The notes: generated by a model from the letters alone, not told the origin. 64,000 bases of DNA from Rhodanobacter sp. DHG33 (GCF_014843005.1 NZ_JACYXM010000006.1:124001-188000), one strand, 5' to 3'; shown: positions 16,471-26,135, numbered from the stretch's first letter. Numbers and translations: made by a program.

Positions 16471-19400
16471 GTGAACGGGCGGGGTACTGCATGTGTGGCT
16501 TGGCTGCTCTGCGGCATGGCGGCAAACGCGGCCGTGCCGGCGTCGGCGGCATCTGTCCCTGCGCCTACTCACATCCGCGTGGCCAGCAGCAACGACTACC
16601 CGCCGTTCCTGTTCCTGGACGCCGACGGCAAACCGCAAGGCTACGAAGTCGACATGTGGCGACTGTTCCAGGCCCATACCGGCATCAAGGTCGATCTTGA
16701 GCCGACGAGCTGGAACGGTGCCCTGCAGAACATGCAAGCCGACCGTGCGGACGTGATCGACATGCTCTACCGCGCACCTTCGCGCGAGACGCAGTACGAC
16801 TTTTCCGAGCCTTATGCCGATCTGCCGGTCGGCATCTATGTGGACCGGCGCATCGCCGGGGTGCGCGACATAGACACGTTGCGCGGGTTTCCCGTGGGGG
16901 TGGAGCGCGGCGACGTCTGCGCGGAACGGTTGCGTTCGCAGGGTCTCACCAACCTTCACGAGTTCGATGGCTATGAGGATATCGTCAAGGCCGCGGCCCT
17001 GGGGAATCTGCGCATCTTCTGCATGGACGAGTACCCGGCGGATTTCTACCTGTATCGCTACTCGGCCATCGACCGTTTCTACCAGGCCTTCGTGATCTAT
17101 ACCGGGCAGGCGCATCGCGCCGTGCGCAAGGGCGACACGGCCATGCTGCAGGTGGTGGAGCGCGGCATGGCGGAGATCACGCCGCACGAACGCGAGGCCC
17201 TGCGCGAGCGCTGGCTCGAGCATCCGCTTTTGCTGGGCGGCTACCTGCGCACCGTCGGCATCGTGCTGATGGCGGTGCTGGCGTTGGTCTCCCTGATGGC
17301 GCTGTGGGTATCGACGTTGCGACGCAGGGTGGCGGCGCGTACGTCCGAATTGCTGGCGGAGCAGGGCAAGCTGCGCGCGATCTTCGATGCCAGTCCGGAC
17401 GCGATGTGGGTGAAGGACCGCGCGGACATCTACCGTGACGGCAACGACCGTGTCGCTACCCTGTTCCGTGCCGGATGCGAAGCGCCGCAGGGTCGCCACG
17501 GCGACGAGCTGTTCGATCCCGCATTCGCGGCCAGGGTGCGCGCGCTTGACGCGGAAGCGGTGCACCGGATTCAGCACGTCGGCGACCTGTTGTCGCTGCG
17601 GGACGCTGCCGGTGGCGAGCGGCGGCTGGAGGTCATCAGCGTGCCGCTGCTCTCGTCGCAAGGCGAAGTGAGCGGCGTGCTGAGCACGGCGCGCGATGTC
17701 ACCGAGCGGCTGCGCGCCGAGGCGCAGCTGCGGTTATGGGCGCATGCGTTCGAGAACGCCGCCTTCAGCATGTACCTCTGCGATGCGCGCAGCCGGCGTG
17801 TGATCGCCGTCAACCCGGCTTTTGCCGCGGAACGCGGCTACAAGGTGGAAGAGATGGTGGGCATGCCGGTGGATGCGCTGTATCCGGCCGACCTGGTGGC
17901 CGAGCGTGCGGCGGCGCGCAGGGAGGTGGACCGCCACGAACATGCCGTATGGGAAAGCGAGCACGTGACGCGCGATGGCCGGCGCTTCCCCGTGCGGGTG
18001 GACTGCTCGGTATTCCACGACGCCGACGGTCGCGCGCAGCACGTGCTGGTCTATGCGCAGGACATCAGCGAACGCAGAAGGCTGGAGGGCGAGCTGCGTC
18101 TTGCCGCCGTGGCTTTCCAGACGCAGGAGGCGCTGATGGTGACGGATGCGGAGCGCACCATCCTGCGGGTCAATCAGGCCTTCGTCGCGCTCACCGGTTA
18201 CGGCCCCGAGGAGGTGGTCGGTAGGCGTTCCACGGTGCTGCGCTCGCGGCATCACGCACCCGACGTCTACGAGAATCTCTGGAGCGCGGCGCGGCGCGAC
18301 GGCTCATGGGTGGGCGAGGCGTGGATCCAACCGAAACAGGGGCCGCTCAAGGTGGTCCGCACTTCCATCTCGGCTGTGACGGGCAGCAACGGACAGATCA
18401 GCCACTTCGTCTGTTCGATGGTGGATTTCACCGGCGAACGCGAGGCGCACGCCAGCATCGATCGCATGACGTATTTCGATCCGCTCACCGATCTGTCCAA
18501 CCGGCACTTCCTGCTCGGCCGGCTGCAGCACTTGCTGGACGAGGGGGAGGCGCACGGCGTCGCCTTGCTGATGTTCGACCTCGACCACTTCAAGCGGATC
18601 AACGATCTGCGCGGGCATGCCGCAGGCGACCGCCTGCTCGTGCGGATGGCGCAACGCCTGCGCGGCCTGCTGGGCGACGAATGTGTGCTGAGCCGTTTTG
18701 GCGGTGGCACGTTCGCGCTGCTGTTGCCGGGGAGCGACGGCGGACCAACGGAGCGGGCCGCGCGGGTGCTGGATTATGCCGAGCGCGTGCGCCAGTCCTT
18801 GCAGAGGCCGTTCCAACTGGACGACGGCGTGCCGGCAGGCATGACCGTCAGCATCGGTTGGGCCGAGGTGGCACCGGGCTGCGATTCCTCGGAGACGGTG
18901 CTCAAGCAGGCCGAGCTCGCGATGTATGCCGCCAAGGCCGCGGGGCGCGACCGGGTGTGCGGTTTCGAACCGGCCATGCAGGACGAGTTGGCGCAGCGCG
19001 AAGCACTGATGGGCGACCTGCGCCGCGCCATCGCCGAGAAGGTGATGGACCTGCATGTGCAGGCACAGGTGGATCGGCGCGGCCGCGTGGTCGGTGCGGA
19101 GATGCTGCTGCGCTGGACGCGTCCCGATGGTCGCCAGGTGTCTCCGGAGGAATTCATTCCGGTGATCGAGGAAAACGGCCTGATCCTGCCGCTGGGCGAA
19201 TGGGTGCTGCGGCAAGCCTGTGCGTGTCTGGTGGATTGGTCCGGGCACTCCGCAACGCGCGTGCTCGGGCTGGCCGTCAACATGAGCGCCCGGCAGTTCG
19301 CCCAACCCGGCTTCGTGGAGGAGGTGCGTCAGGCCTTGTCCGTCACCGGCGCCGATCCGGCGATGCTGACGCTGGAAATCACCGAGACGGCGATCCTCGA

Positions 19401-19773
19401 CGACCTAGACGAAGCCGCCGGAAAGCTGGCGCAGCTGCGCGCGCTGGGCATCCGCATCTCGCTGGACGATTTTGGTACGGGCTACTCTTCGCTGGCCTAT
19501 CTCTCGCACCTGCCGCTGGACCAGCTCAAGATCGACCAGTCCTTCGTCGCACGGCTGCCGGACGACGCCAACGATGCGATGGTGGCGCGCACCATTATCG
19601 GCATGGGACGCGGCCTGGGCCTGCAGGTGGTGGCCGAGGGTGTGGAGACCGAGGCGCAGCAGAATTTCCTGATGGCTGAAGGCTGCGAGGTCTTCCAGGG
19701 ATATCTGATTTCGCGGCCGATGCCGCTGCAGATGTTCGAACGCATACTGCAGGAGCGGCCGAACGGCATGTGA
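16471..19773 (+). CDS. Periplasmic-sensor PAS-GGDEF-EAL protein (probable c-di-GMP phosphodiesterase)
   Basis: 1100-residue inner-membrane signalling protein. In order: signal region (1-27), periplasmic type-3 solute-binding domain (about 32-245, IRVASSNDYPPF to the end), a TM helix (about 257-280), three PAS-like domains (about 290-660), GGDEF (about 665-835) and EAL (about 845-1095). The GGDEF signature is degenerate (Gly744-Gly-Gly-Thr-Phe748), so cyclase activity is unlikely. The EAL domain keeps Glu877 (EML), LEITET, DDFGTGYSS, KIDQSF and VVAEGVET, so it should hydrolyse c-di-GMP. The amino-acid-like SBP domain suggests ligand control. GTG start with AAAGGGGGA upstream. Confidence 0.92.
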   Translation: MNGRGTACVAWLLCGMAANAAVPASAASVPAPTHIRVASSNDYPPFLFLDADGKPQGYEVDMWRLFQAHTGIKVDLEPTSWNGALQNMQADRADVIDMLYRAPSRETQYDFSEPYADLPVGIYVDRRIAGVRDIDTLRGFPVGVERGDVCAERLRSQGLTNLHEFDGYEDIVKAAALGNLRIFCMDEYPADFYLYRYSAIDRFYQAFVIYTGQAHRAVRKGDTAMLQVVERGMAEITPHEREALRERWLEHPLLLGGYLRTVGIVLMAVLALVSLMALWVSTLRRRVAARTSELLAEQGKLRAIFDASPDAMWVKDRADIYRDGNDRVATLFRAGCEAPQGRHGDELFDPAFAARVRALDAEAVHRIQHVGDLLSLRDAAGGERRLEVISVPLLSSQGEVSGVLSTARDVTERLRAEAQLRLWAHAFENAAFSMYLCDARSRRVIAVNPAFAAERGYKVEEMVGMPVDALYPADLVAERAAARREVDRHEHAVWESEHVTRDGRRFPVRVDCSVFHDADGRAQHVLVYAQDISERRRLEGELRLAAVAFQTQEALMVTDAERTILRVNQAFVALTGYGPEEVVGRRSTVLRSRHHAPDVYENLWSAARRDGSWVGEAWIQPKQGPLKVVRTSISAVTGSNGQISHFVCSMVDFTGEREAHASIDRMTYFDPLTDLSNRHFLLGRLQHLLDEGEAHGVALLMFDLDHFKRINDLRGHAAGDRLLVRMAQRLRGLLGDECVLSRFGGGTFALLLPGSDGGPTERAARVLDYAERVRQSLQRPFQLDDGVPAGMTVSIGWAEVAPGCDSSETVLKQAELAMYAAKAAGRDRVCGFEPAMQDELAQREALMGDLRRAIAEKVMDLHVQAQVDRRGRVVGAEMLLRWTRPDGRQVSPEEFIPVIEENGLILPLGEWVLRQACACLVDWSGHSATRVLGLAVNMSARQFAQPGFVEEVRQALSVTGADPAMLTLEITETAILDDLDEAAGKLAQLRALGIRISLDDFGTGYSSLAYLSHLPLDQLKIDQSFVARLPDDANDAMVARTIIGMGRGLGLQVVAEGVETEAQQNFLMAEGCEVFQGYLISRPMPLQMFERILQERPNGM

Positions 19774-19790
19774 GTCGACGGCATGCTGCG

Positions 19791-19818
19791 AAAACGCCCG
19801 GGTTCCCCCGGGCGTTTT
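19791..19818. terminator. Bidirectional intrinsic terminator
   Basis: 12-bp perfect stem AAAACGCCCGGG (19791-19802) with CCCGGGCGTTTT (19807-19818) and a TTCC loop, between the convergent EAL-protein gene and the OmpA-like gene. Short U-runs occur in both directions, so it probably serves both. Confidence 0.88.
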
Positions 19819-19839
19819 GCGTTGCGTGGATGCGGGATG

Positions 19840-20442
19840 TCAGGACGTGGCCGTTGTCGCCGATGCATTCGCGCCGGCGGAATCCACCGTCAGCGACACG
19901 CGACGGTTGTCCGTGCCGCGGTCGTGGGTGGCGCCCTTCGCCACCTGGCGGTTGGTGTCGCTGCCGTAGCTCACCGCGCGCAACTGGTCGGCGTTCACGC
20001 CGCTCTGCACGAGGAAGTCGCGCACGGCTTCGGCGCGTTTCATGCCGAGTCGCCGATTGTAGGCATGCGAGCCGGCCGGATCGGCGAAACCTTCCACGGT
20101 GATGAGCACGTTCGGGTGGTACTTGCTGATGGTCGCGGCGAAATTCTGCAACGCCGGTTTGTCCTGATCGTCGAGCGTGGCGCTGTTGAACGCGAAGTGC
20201 GCCACCGTGTCCACGCTGACACGGCCCTGCATGGCGGTGATCTGCGTGTCGTACTTCGAGAACTGCGCCTGCATCTGTTGCCGCAGTGCGTCGATCTGGC
20301 TCTGCTGATCCTGCTGCTTCTGCTGAAGCTGCTGGATGGCGGCGCTGAAATCCTGTTTCTTCACGTAGTTCGAGCAACCTGCCAGGCCGATGGTCAGGAG
20401 GCTCGCCGCCAGCACGGCGATTCGGGGGGAGGGAGTGTGCAT
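19840..20442 (-). CDS. OmpA-family lipoprotein
   Basis: 200-residue outer-membrane lipoprotein. The lipobox is IGLAGC (Cys23), then a Gln-rich coiled coil (about 28-62, QQLQQKQQDQQSQIDALRQQ) and an OmpA C-terminal peptidoglycan-binding domain (about 80-185) with EGFADPAGSHAYNRRLGMKR. It probably tethers the outer membrane to peptidoglycan, in the Pal/YiaD style but without a Tol cluster nearby. The ATG at 20442 has AAGGAGA upstream; an ATG 63 bases earlier would add a basic stretch before the signal peptide. A Thr/Ala-rich tail ends the chain. Confidence 0.92.
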   Translation of the reverse strand: MHTPSPRIAVLAASLLTIGLAGCSNYVKKQDFSAAIQQLQQKQQDQQSQIDALRQQMQAQFSKYDTQITAMQGRVSVDTVAHFAFNSATLDDQDKPALQNFAATISKYHPNVLITVEGFADPAGSHAYNRRLGMKRAEAVRDFLVQSGVNADQLRAVSYGSDTNRQVAKGATHDRGTDNRRVSLTVDSAGANASATTATS

Positions 20443-20620
20443 CGAGTGTCTCCTTGGTGCGTGCCTGCATCGCGTACGTTTGCGTGCAAGTCGTTTAGGA
20501 AGCATGTCGTGTGCTGTCCATCGACCCTAACCGATGTGATGCGTGCCTGCGCGTTGTTCAGTTCCGCTGCTGCGCCGAGGTTCAGGTTTGTGTACGCATG
20601 GCGAATCGCGTGTCGCGATG

Positions 20621-21625
20621 TCATGGCGGCGCTGTGCGTATGGCTGTTGAAAAATCGTCGCCCGGCTTGCTTGCGCGTGCCCGTTCGGTGATGCGCGCAC
20701 GCGCATTCCATTGCGCCAGCGTGAGGCGATGATCGAGCGCGCCGATCTTGTAGAGATAGCCGGGCAGATAACCGGTGAGCAGCAGGCGTACATCCATCGG
20801 CAAGCCTGGATCGAGGTGCCGCGCCATGCGGTACACCACCGTGACGCAGTTCGAAGTGACGGTGTTGTAGAAGGCTGGCGCGGTCGCCAGCCGGTTGGCG
20901 GTATTCACGTACGAAAGAAACAGTCCCCGCATCGTGCCGCGGTCGATGGCGAGCGGGTAGAGGTAGTCGTCCTCGCCGCGCACATTGGTGCGCACACGTA
21001 TCAGGTCGCTCTCCGGCGCGGCGACCAGCGTCGTTTCGAAATCCTTGAAGAAGCCGCCGATGGAGGAGAACTCCTGCCCGCGGCGCTTGCGTATTTCCAC
21101 CGAGAACACGAGGTGGCGGCCGTCGTCGAAACCGAACGAGACCATCGCGTGCGCGATGGCATCGCTGCCCCAGTGCGACAGCACGGCATCGGCGGAGACA
21201 AGGTGGTCGAGATCGTAGCTTTGCGTCTCCCAGCGGATGTCGTAGTCGCTGTCGCTGCGCCATGCGAAGTCGCGCACGTTGTGCAGGACCACCGTGTCGC
21301 CGTGCACTTCGCCGGTGAGCTGCCGGGAAACGTCGTCGGCCCAGTCCCGATGGTTGCTGGGTTCGATGGTGGACCACCAGGCCAGCAGCAGCGCGTACAT
21401 CCCGACGTAGCCGAGCAAGGGGCGCCATGTGCGGCGGCGGATCGCCAGCGCGAAGAAGGCCAGCGCCAGCGCGCACCACAACCCGGCGCCCAGCACGCGC
21501 ATGGCGTCGCCGCCGGGCAGCCGGTACCACAGCGCGAGGGTGCCCCAGGCGAGGGAGAGAAGGGCAACCAGCGCGCAAAACAGCCACGCCAGCAGGCGTC
21601 CCACGGTGCGCAACAGTTTCGCCAT
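20621..21625 (-). CDS. DUF4105 (Lnb-type N-terminal domain) membrane protein
   Basis: About 334 residues. Three closely spaced hydrophobic helices come first (about 8-28, 38-58 and 66-85), then a periplasmic DUF4105 domain. The family marks HWGSDAIAHAMVSFGF, the acidic FDDGRHLVFSVE and FYNTVTSNCVTVVYRMARH are visible; the His and Cys form the NlpC/P60-like site proposed for this family. Relatives were linked to lipoprotein N-acyl transfer in Gram-positives (Lnb), but the role in proteobacteria is open. An in-frame ATG at 21691 would add 22 residues; the start is not settled. Divergent from the lipase gene. Confidence 0.82.
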   Translation of the reverse strand: MAKLLRTVGRLLAWLFCALVALLSLAWGTLALWYRLPGGDAMRVLGAGLWCALALAFFALAIRRRTWRPLLGYVGMYALLLAWWSTIEPSNHRDWADDVSRQLTGEVHGDTVVLHNVRDFAWRSDSDYDIRWETQSYDLDHLVSADAVLSHWGSDAIAHAMVSFGFDDGRHLVFSVEIRKRRGQEFSSIGGFFKDFETTLVAAPESDLIRVRTNVRGEDDYLYPLAIDRGTMRGLFLSYVNTANRLATAPAFYNTVTSNCVTVVYRMARHLDPGLPMDVRLLLTGYLPGYLYKIGALDHRLTLAQWNARARITERARASKPGDDFSTAIRTAPP

Positions 21626-21730
21626 CGGTATCGTCCATGCTTTGTCCGGTACGGCCAGCGTGCCGCGATGCGCGCGCCAAGACAACGGCATCTACAATCA
21701 CGGCGGATTCCACGACGGAGGCGGCAGGGA

Positions 21731-23617
21731 ATGCAGGGCGACCCGATCAGGCAGCTGTGGCGGTGCGCCGCCGTGATATCGCTGCTGTGCCTCAATGCCT
21801 GCGCCATGGTGGACGTGAGCCGCCTCAAGCCCGGCGACGTCGTGAGCGAGCGGCGCGCCGACGTGATCGGCAGCAAGCAGTTCAGCGACGGCACCGTGCA
21901 GACGCTGAACGTGTTGGCGCTGACGCCGAAGCAATGCGCGCAATCCTTCGATACCTGCGCGGGCATCGTCGAACACGCCAGCGGACTCGACGAAGAACGG
22001 CGGCTTTCCTCGCTGTCCGAACTGTGGCTGGGGCGCGCGCTGCGCGGCGACCATCAGCCCGTGATGGATGACGCCACCCTGGATGCCTATCTGCAGAGCG
22101 CGCGCTACGCCTACGCCTATCTGTTCTACACGCAGCGCACACCTGCCGATCGCGTGTTCGATCAGCGCCAGGCCAAGGTGATCGCCTTCTACGACTATGC
22201 GGTGGAGCGCGTGGTGCAGCGCTGGTTCGAGGAGTTGCCCAGGCTCGGTGCGGGCTGGACACACACGGATCTGGCAGGCTGGTCGGTACTGCGGCCGGAT
22301 ACCGATCTGGGCCTGCATGCCACGCCGGCGGAACTGCTGCCCGCTTCGTCGCTGCGCTTCAAGGGCCTGCGCAACGTCTATCAGCGCGATGGTTTCGGCT
22401 CGGACTTCGTGGCGGTGACGCAGAAGCCGGCATCGGATACGCCCGCCGTGCCCTGGCGCGATCCGCGCTACGTGGCGATGACCGGCGTGCTGGTGTTCGG
22501 CGGCAACACGCTGGATGAAGTCCTGGACACGCGGCAGGTGCAGCTGCTGGCGCGCGACCCGTATCGCGATGCGGACATGAGCATCGCCGGGCGCAGCGTG
22601 CCGCTGGGCGCCAATTTCACCGCGCCCTACGGTTTGTGGCTGGCGCGTTCGGGTTTCGCGATGCAGTCGATCCGTTCGCTGCTGGGACGGCAGGGCGGCC
22701 TGGACTCGCCGCGCGTGCTGCTGATGCAGCCCTACGATCCGAACCGGCGCACCGTGGTGATGCTGCACGGCCTCGCCAGCAGCCCCGAGGCCTGGGTGAA
22801 TGTGGCGAATGAGGTGCTGGGCGACGAGGAGCTGCGCCGGCATTACCAGGTGTGGCAGGTCTACTACCCGACCAACGCGCCCATCGCGGTGAACCTGATG
22901 CAGATCCGCCGTGCGCTGGACGAGACGATCCGCCACTTCGATCCCCAGGGTACCGCGCGCGCCACGCAGCACATGATGCTGGTGGGGCACAGCATGGGCG
23001 GGGTGATCGCGCGACTGCTGGTGTCATCCAGCGGCGACAGGCTGTGGAGCCTGGTGCCGCAAGGGAAAAGCCTTTCAGCCGCCCAGCGCGCGAAGCTGCG
23101 CCAGCAACTGGCGCCCTACCTGCAGTTCTCGCCGATGCCGCAGGTGGATTCGGCGGTGTTCCTCGCCGCGCCGCATCGCGGCACGCCGATGGCGCGGCAC
23201 CGCATCGCGCGCTGGGTGGCCGAACTGATCCGGCTGCCGTTCGGCGTGCTCAAGGAAGTGACCGGCATTTCGGATCTGCTGCAGCAGGGCGACGGCGGCA
23301 AGGGCGCGCCGCTGCACGTGTCGAACAGCGTGGACAACCTCAGCGACACCGATCCCTTCATCGTCGCCAGCGAGAATCTGCCGATCTCGCCCGCGGTGCA
23401 TTACCACTCCATCATCGGTCTGTACAAGGCGAACGGACCGCTGGCACAGAGCAGCGATGGCGTGGTGCCTTATGCCAGCGCGCATCTCGCCGGCGCGGAT
23501 TCCGAAGTGGTGATTCCTTCCTGGCACAGCGTGCAGGAGACGCCCGCGGCGATCCTGGAGGTGCGCCGGATCATGCGGCTGCATCTGCAGCGGGCGGACG
23601 GCGACAATCGCCAATGA
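21731..23617 (+). CDS. Large lipoprotein alpha/beta hydrolase (lipase-like)
   Basis: 628-residue predicted lipoprotein: signal with lipobox CLNAC (Cys24), a roughly 330-residue N-terminal helical region (repeated Tyr/Ala motif SARYAYAYLFYTQRT), and a C-terminal alpha/beta-hydrolase domain. The nucleophile is Ser421 in GHSMGGV; the HGLASSPEAWVN oxyanion segment is at about 345-356; the late SWHSVQ probably supplies the catalytic histidine. It resembles esterase/lipase-like proteins (LipB/PGAP1 fold) of Xanthomonadales. The ATG at 21731 has GGAGGCGGCAGGGA upstream. The substrate is unknown. Confidence 0.87.
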   Translation: MQGDPIRQLWRCAAVISLLCLNACAMVDVSRLKPGDVVSERRADVIGSKQFSDGTVQTLNVLALTPKQCAQSFDTCAGIVEHASGLDEERRLSSLSELWLGRALRGDHQPVMDDATLDAYLQSARYAYAYLFYTQRTPADRVFDQRQAKVIAFYDYAVERVVQRWFEELPRLGAGWTHTDLAGWSVLRPDTDLGLHATPAELLPASSLRFKGLRNVYQRDGFGSDFVAVTQKPASDTPAVPWRDPRYVAMTGVLVFGGNTLDEVLDTRQVQLLARDPYRDADMSIAGRSVPLGANFTAPYGLWLARSGFAMQSIRSLLGRQGGLDSPRVLLMQPYDPNRRTVVMLHGLASSPEAWVNVANEVLGDEELRRHYQVWQVYYPTNAPIAVNLMQIRRALDETIRHFDPQGTARATQHMMLVGHSMGGVIARLLVSSSGDRLWSLVPQGKSLSAAQRAKLRQQLAPYLQFSPMPQVDSAVFLAAPHRGTPMARHRIARWVAELIRLPFGVLKEVTGISDLLQQGDGGKGAPLHVSNSVDNLSDTDPFIVASENLPISPAVHYHSIIGLYKANGPLAQSSDGVVPYASAHLAGADSEVVIPSWHSVQETPAAILEVRRIMRLHLQRADGDNRQ

Positions 23618-23623
23618 CTTGGC

Positions 23624-23653
23624 TCGTCATTCCGGCCTGCACCGGAATGACGA
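23624..23653. repeat. Palindromic CGTCATTCCGG repeat
   Basis: 12-bp perfect stem TCGTCATTCCGG / CCGGAATGACGA with a CCTGCA loop, seven bases after the lipase stop. The same core occurs in the larger inverted repeat at 35517-35608. REP-like element that may also stop transcription of the lipase gene. Confidence 0.8.
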
Positions 23654-23684
23654 AAAGAAGCCATCGCATACAAGACGCGATGGC
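23651..23684 (-). terminator. Intrinsic terminator of the acyl-CoA dehydrogenase gene
   Basis: On the minus strand GCCATCGC and GCGATGGC (77-84 and 60-67 past 23600) form an 8-bp stem, followed by UUCUUUUCG. It begins nine bases beyond the dehydrogenase stop and overlaps the end of the palindromic repeat. Confidence 0.75.
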
Positions 23685-23692
23685 CGTTTCCA

Positions 23693-25468
23693 TCAAGCAA
23701 TATCAGCGATCGTCGCCACGCCCGCGGTCATCGCCGCCTTGTGCGTCAGCGTGCGCGGCAGGATGCGGGCGAAGTAGAACGCGGCGGTGTCGCGCTTGGC
23801 CTGCTTGAACGCCTCGGACTGCGCGCCCGCCTCGGCGGCGGCCACGGCGCGCACCCAGAAATAGGCCAATGTGGCGTAGCCCGAGTACCACAGGTAATCG
23901 GTGGCGGCGGCGCCGAGCTCTTCCGGGTTGGCCTGCACGCGCTGCGCGAGCGAGAGGGTGAGTTCGCCCCATTCCTTCGCCAGCGCGCCCAGCGGTGCGA
24001 TCAGCGCAGCGAGCTTCGCGTCGCCCGCATGCGCCTTGCAGAACGCGCCGATCTCGGCGAGGAAGTGCTTGAAGCCCACGCCCTGCAGCTGGAGGATCTT
24101 GCGGCCCAGCAGGTCGGCGGCCTGGATGCCGGTGGTGCCTTCGTACAGCGTGATGATGCGCGCGTCGCGCACGAACTGCTCCATCCCGTTCTCGCCGATG
24201 TAGCCGTGGCCGCCGTACACCTGCAGCGCTTCCTTGGTGCACTCCTGCGCGAGTTCGGTCACCACGCCCTTGGCGATGGGGATGAGGAAGGCCACCAGTT
24301 CGCTGGCCTGCTTGCGCTCGGCCTCGCTCTCGCTGCGCGATTCGATGTCGGTCTGCAGCGCGGTGTAGTAGAGCAGGGCGCGCGAGCCTTCCACGAAGGC
24401 GCGCTGGGTCAGTAGCATGCGGCGCACGTCGGGCTGCACCAGCAGGTTGTCGGCGGCCTTGTCGGGGAACTTCGCGCCGGACAGCGCGCGGCCCTGCAGG
24501 CGCTCGCGCGCGTAGTTCAGGCTGTTCTGCCACGCGCGCTCGGCGAGCGCGAGGCCCTGCACGCCCACCGAAAGGCGCGCGGCATTCATCATGGTGAACA
24601 TCGCGGCCAGGCCCTTGTGCGGCTGGCCGATCAGGTAGCCCTCGGCACCGTCGAAGTTCATCACGCAGGTGGCCGAGCCCTTCAAGCCCATCTTGTGCTC
24701 GATGGCGCCGGCGTAGGCCTTGTTGCGTTCGCCCGGCGAGCCGTCGGCGTTCACCTTGAACTTCGGCACGATGAACATCGAGATGCCGCGGCTGCCGGCT
24801 GGCGCGTCGGGCAGGCGCGCCAGCACCAGGTGCACGATGTTCTCGGCCATGTCGTGCTCGCCGGCGCTGATGAAGATCTTGGTGCCGCTGATCGCGTAGC
24901 TGCCGTCGGCGTTCGGTTCGGCGCGCGTCTTCAGCAGGCCGAGGTCGGAGCCGGCCTGCGGCTCGGTGAGGCACATCGTGCCGGTCCAGCGGCCTTCCAC
25001 GATGGGCATCATGTAGGTCTTCTGCTGCTCGGCCGTGCCGTGCAGCTCCATCGCGTGGCAGGCGCCTTCGCTCAGCAGCGGGTACAGGCTCCACGACAGG
25101 TTGCCGGACTGGAACAGCTCGGTGGTGCTGGTTCCGATGACGTTGGGCAATGCCTGGCCGCCGAACTCCTCCTTCGCGGTGAGGCCGGCCCAGCCGCCTT
25201 CGGAGAAGGCCTTGAAGGCCTCTTTGAAACCTTTCGGCGTGGTCACCGCGTGGGTGGCCTTGTCGTAATGGCAGCCCTCGGCGTCGCCCGAGGCGTTGGT
25301 GGGCGCCAGCACCTGTTCGGAGAGCTTGCCGGCTTCTTCCAGCACCGCGTCCAGCAGGTCGCGGCTGTGTTCCGCGCCACCCTGCAGCTTGGTGAGGATG
25401 GCCTCGGCGCCGAGCAGGTCGAAGAGGGCGAAGCGCTGGTCGTCCAGCGGAGCCTTGTAGATCGTCAT
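23693..25468 (-). CDS. Acyl-CoA dehydrogenase with C-terminal acetyl-type domain
   Basis: 591-residue FAD enzyme of beta-oxidation, oxidising acyl-CoA to trans-2-enoyl-CoA. The order is an N-terminal helical domain, the middle beta domain with MCLTEPQAGSDLG at about 160-172, and a C-terminal helical domain with YGGHGYIGENGMEQ and the catalytic-base segment YEGTTGIQAADLLGRK near 430-445, then the extra C-terminal domain seen in the long (about 590-residue) family. The ATG at 25468 follows GAGAGAA; the frame stays open upstream through the lipoprotein gene but in a different reading. Chain-length preference is unknown. Confidence 0.94.
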   Translation of the reverse strand: MTIYKAPLDDQRFALFDLLGAEAILTKLQGGAEHSRDLLDAVLEEAGKLSEQVLAPTNASGDAEGCHYDKATHAVTTPKGFKEAFKAFSEGGWAGLTAKEEFGGQALPNVIGTSTTELFQSGNLSWSLYPLLSEGACHAMELHGTAEQQKTYMMPIVEGRWTGTMCLTEPQAGSDLGLLKTRAEPNADGSYAISGTKIFISAGEHDMAENIVHLVLARLPDAPAGSRGISMFIVPKFKVNADGSPGERNKAYAGAIEHKMGLKGSATCVMNFDGAEGYLIGQPHKGLAAMFTMMNAARLSVGVQGLALAERAWQNSLNYARERLQGRALSGAKFPDKAADNLLVQPDVRRMLLTQRAFVEGSRALLYYTALQTDIESRSESEAERKQASELVAFLIPIAKGVVTELAQECTKEALQVYGGHGYIGENGMEQFVRDARIITLYEGTTGIQAADLLGRKILQLQGVGFKHFLAEIGAFCKAHAGDAKLAALIAPLGALAKEWGELTLSLAQRVQANPEELGAAATDYLWYSGYATLAYFWVRAVAAAEAGAQSEAFKQAKRDTAAFYFARILPRTLTHKAAMTAGVATIADIA

Positions 25469-25488
25469 GGTCGTTCTCTCGGAAGGAA

Positions 25489-25986
25489 TCAGCGGAAAGT
25501 GTTGGCGATGCCCGGCACCGGCGACAGGAAATCGTTGTGCTGGAAGGGGAAGTCCTGCGGGTTCTTGTCGTCCGGATGGTCGACCAGGTCCGGCTGGGCG
25601 TGGATCGTGCCCTGGATGGCGTAGGCCAGCGAGCCGCCGCTGCCCTTGGCGGCGACGGCGGCGAGCGCGCTGCCCATCGCGGGCGTGGGCAGCACGTCGA
25701 CGGCGATCACATCGCCGGCGAAGGAGGGGATGTCGCGGTCGAACGAGGCATGCAGGCGCACCGGCGTCTCGCTGGCCACCTGCAGCGAGCCTTCGATGGC
25801 ACTGAAATCCATGCCGCCGTAGCTGTTGTTCTGGATGCGCACGGTGAGCCGCCACATGCCGCTCGGCAGCACCTGCATCTGCTGCACGGCGAGCGAGGGT
25901 GGGAACACGCTCTTGCGCTGCGGGCCGCACGCCGCCAGGCCGACGGCGAGGGCGGCGAGTGCGAAGCAGCGGATCAGTCGCGTCAT
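25489..25986 (-). CDS. Lipoprotein with LEA14-like beta domain
   Basis: 165-residue predicted lipoprotein: signal with lipobox LAAC (Cys20) and a beta-rich domain resembling the LEA-2/WHy fold (VRIQNNSYGGMDFSAIEGSL at about 50-69). The C-terminus is Pro/Asp/Phe-rich. It lies 20 bases upstream of the dehydrogenase start on the same strand, so the two may be cotranscribed. No enzymatic motif is visible; LEA-2-like proteins are thought to help in stress tolerance, which is only a suggestion here. Confidence 0.7.
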   Translation of the reverse strand: MTRLIRCFALAALAVGLAACGPQRKSVFPPSLAVQQMQVLPSGMWRLTVRIQNNSYGGMDFSAIEGSLQVASETPVRLHASFDRDIPSFAGDVIAVDVLPTPAMGSALAAVAAKGSGGSLAYAIQGTIHAQPDLVDHPDDKNPQDFPFQHNDFLSPVPGIANTFR

Positions 25987-26135
25987 GGCCGTGACCTCGG
26001 TGGCTACGATCTCAAACGATTGTTTGAATCTTGACCCGGGCCGCCGCGCACGTCAATGGATGGGAGCCTGGACGGTTCCCACATCGGCGGACTCACGGCA
26101 TCATGCGGAGTTCCTCCACCACATCCGCACGCCAC

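Noticed and set aside
20711-21730. A 968-codon form of the lipoprotein lipase starting in the DUF4105 gene
   Set aside because: The lipobox after the ATG at 21731 and its strong ribosome site fix the start; the upstream reading is antisense to DUF4105.
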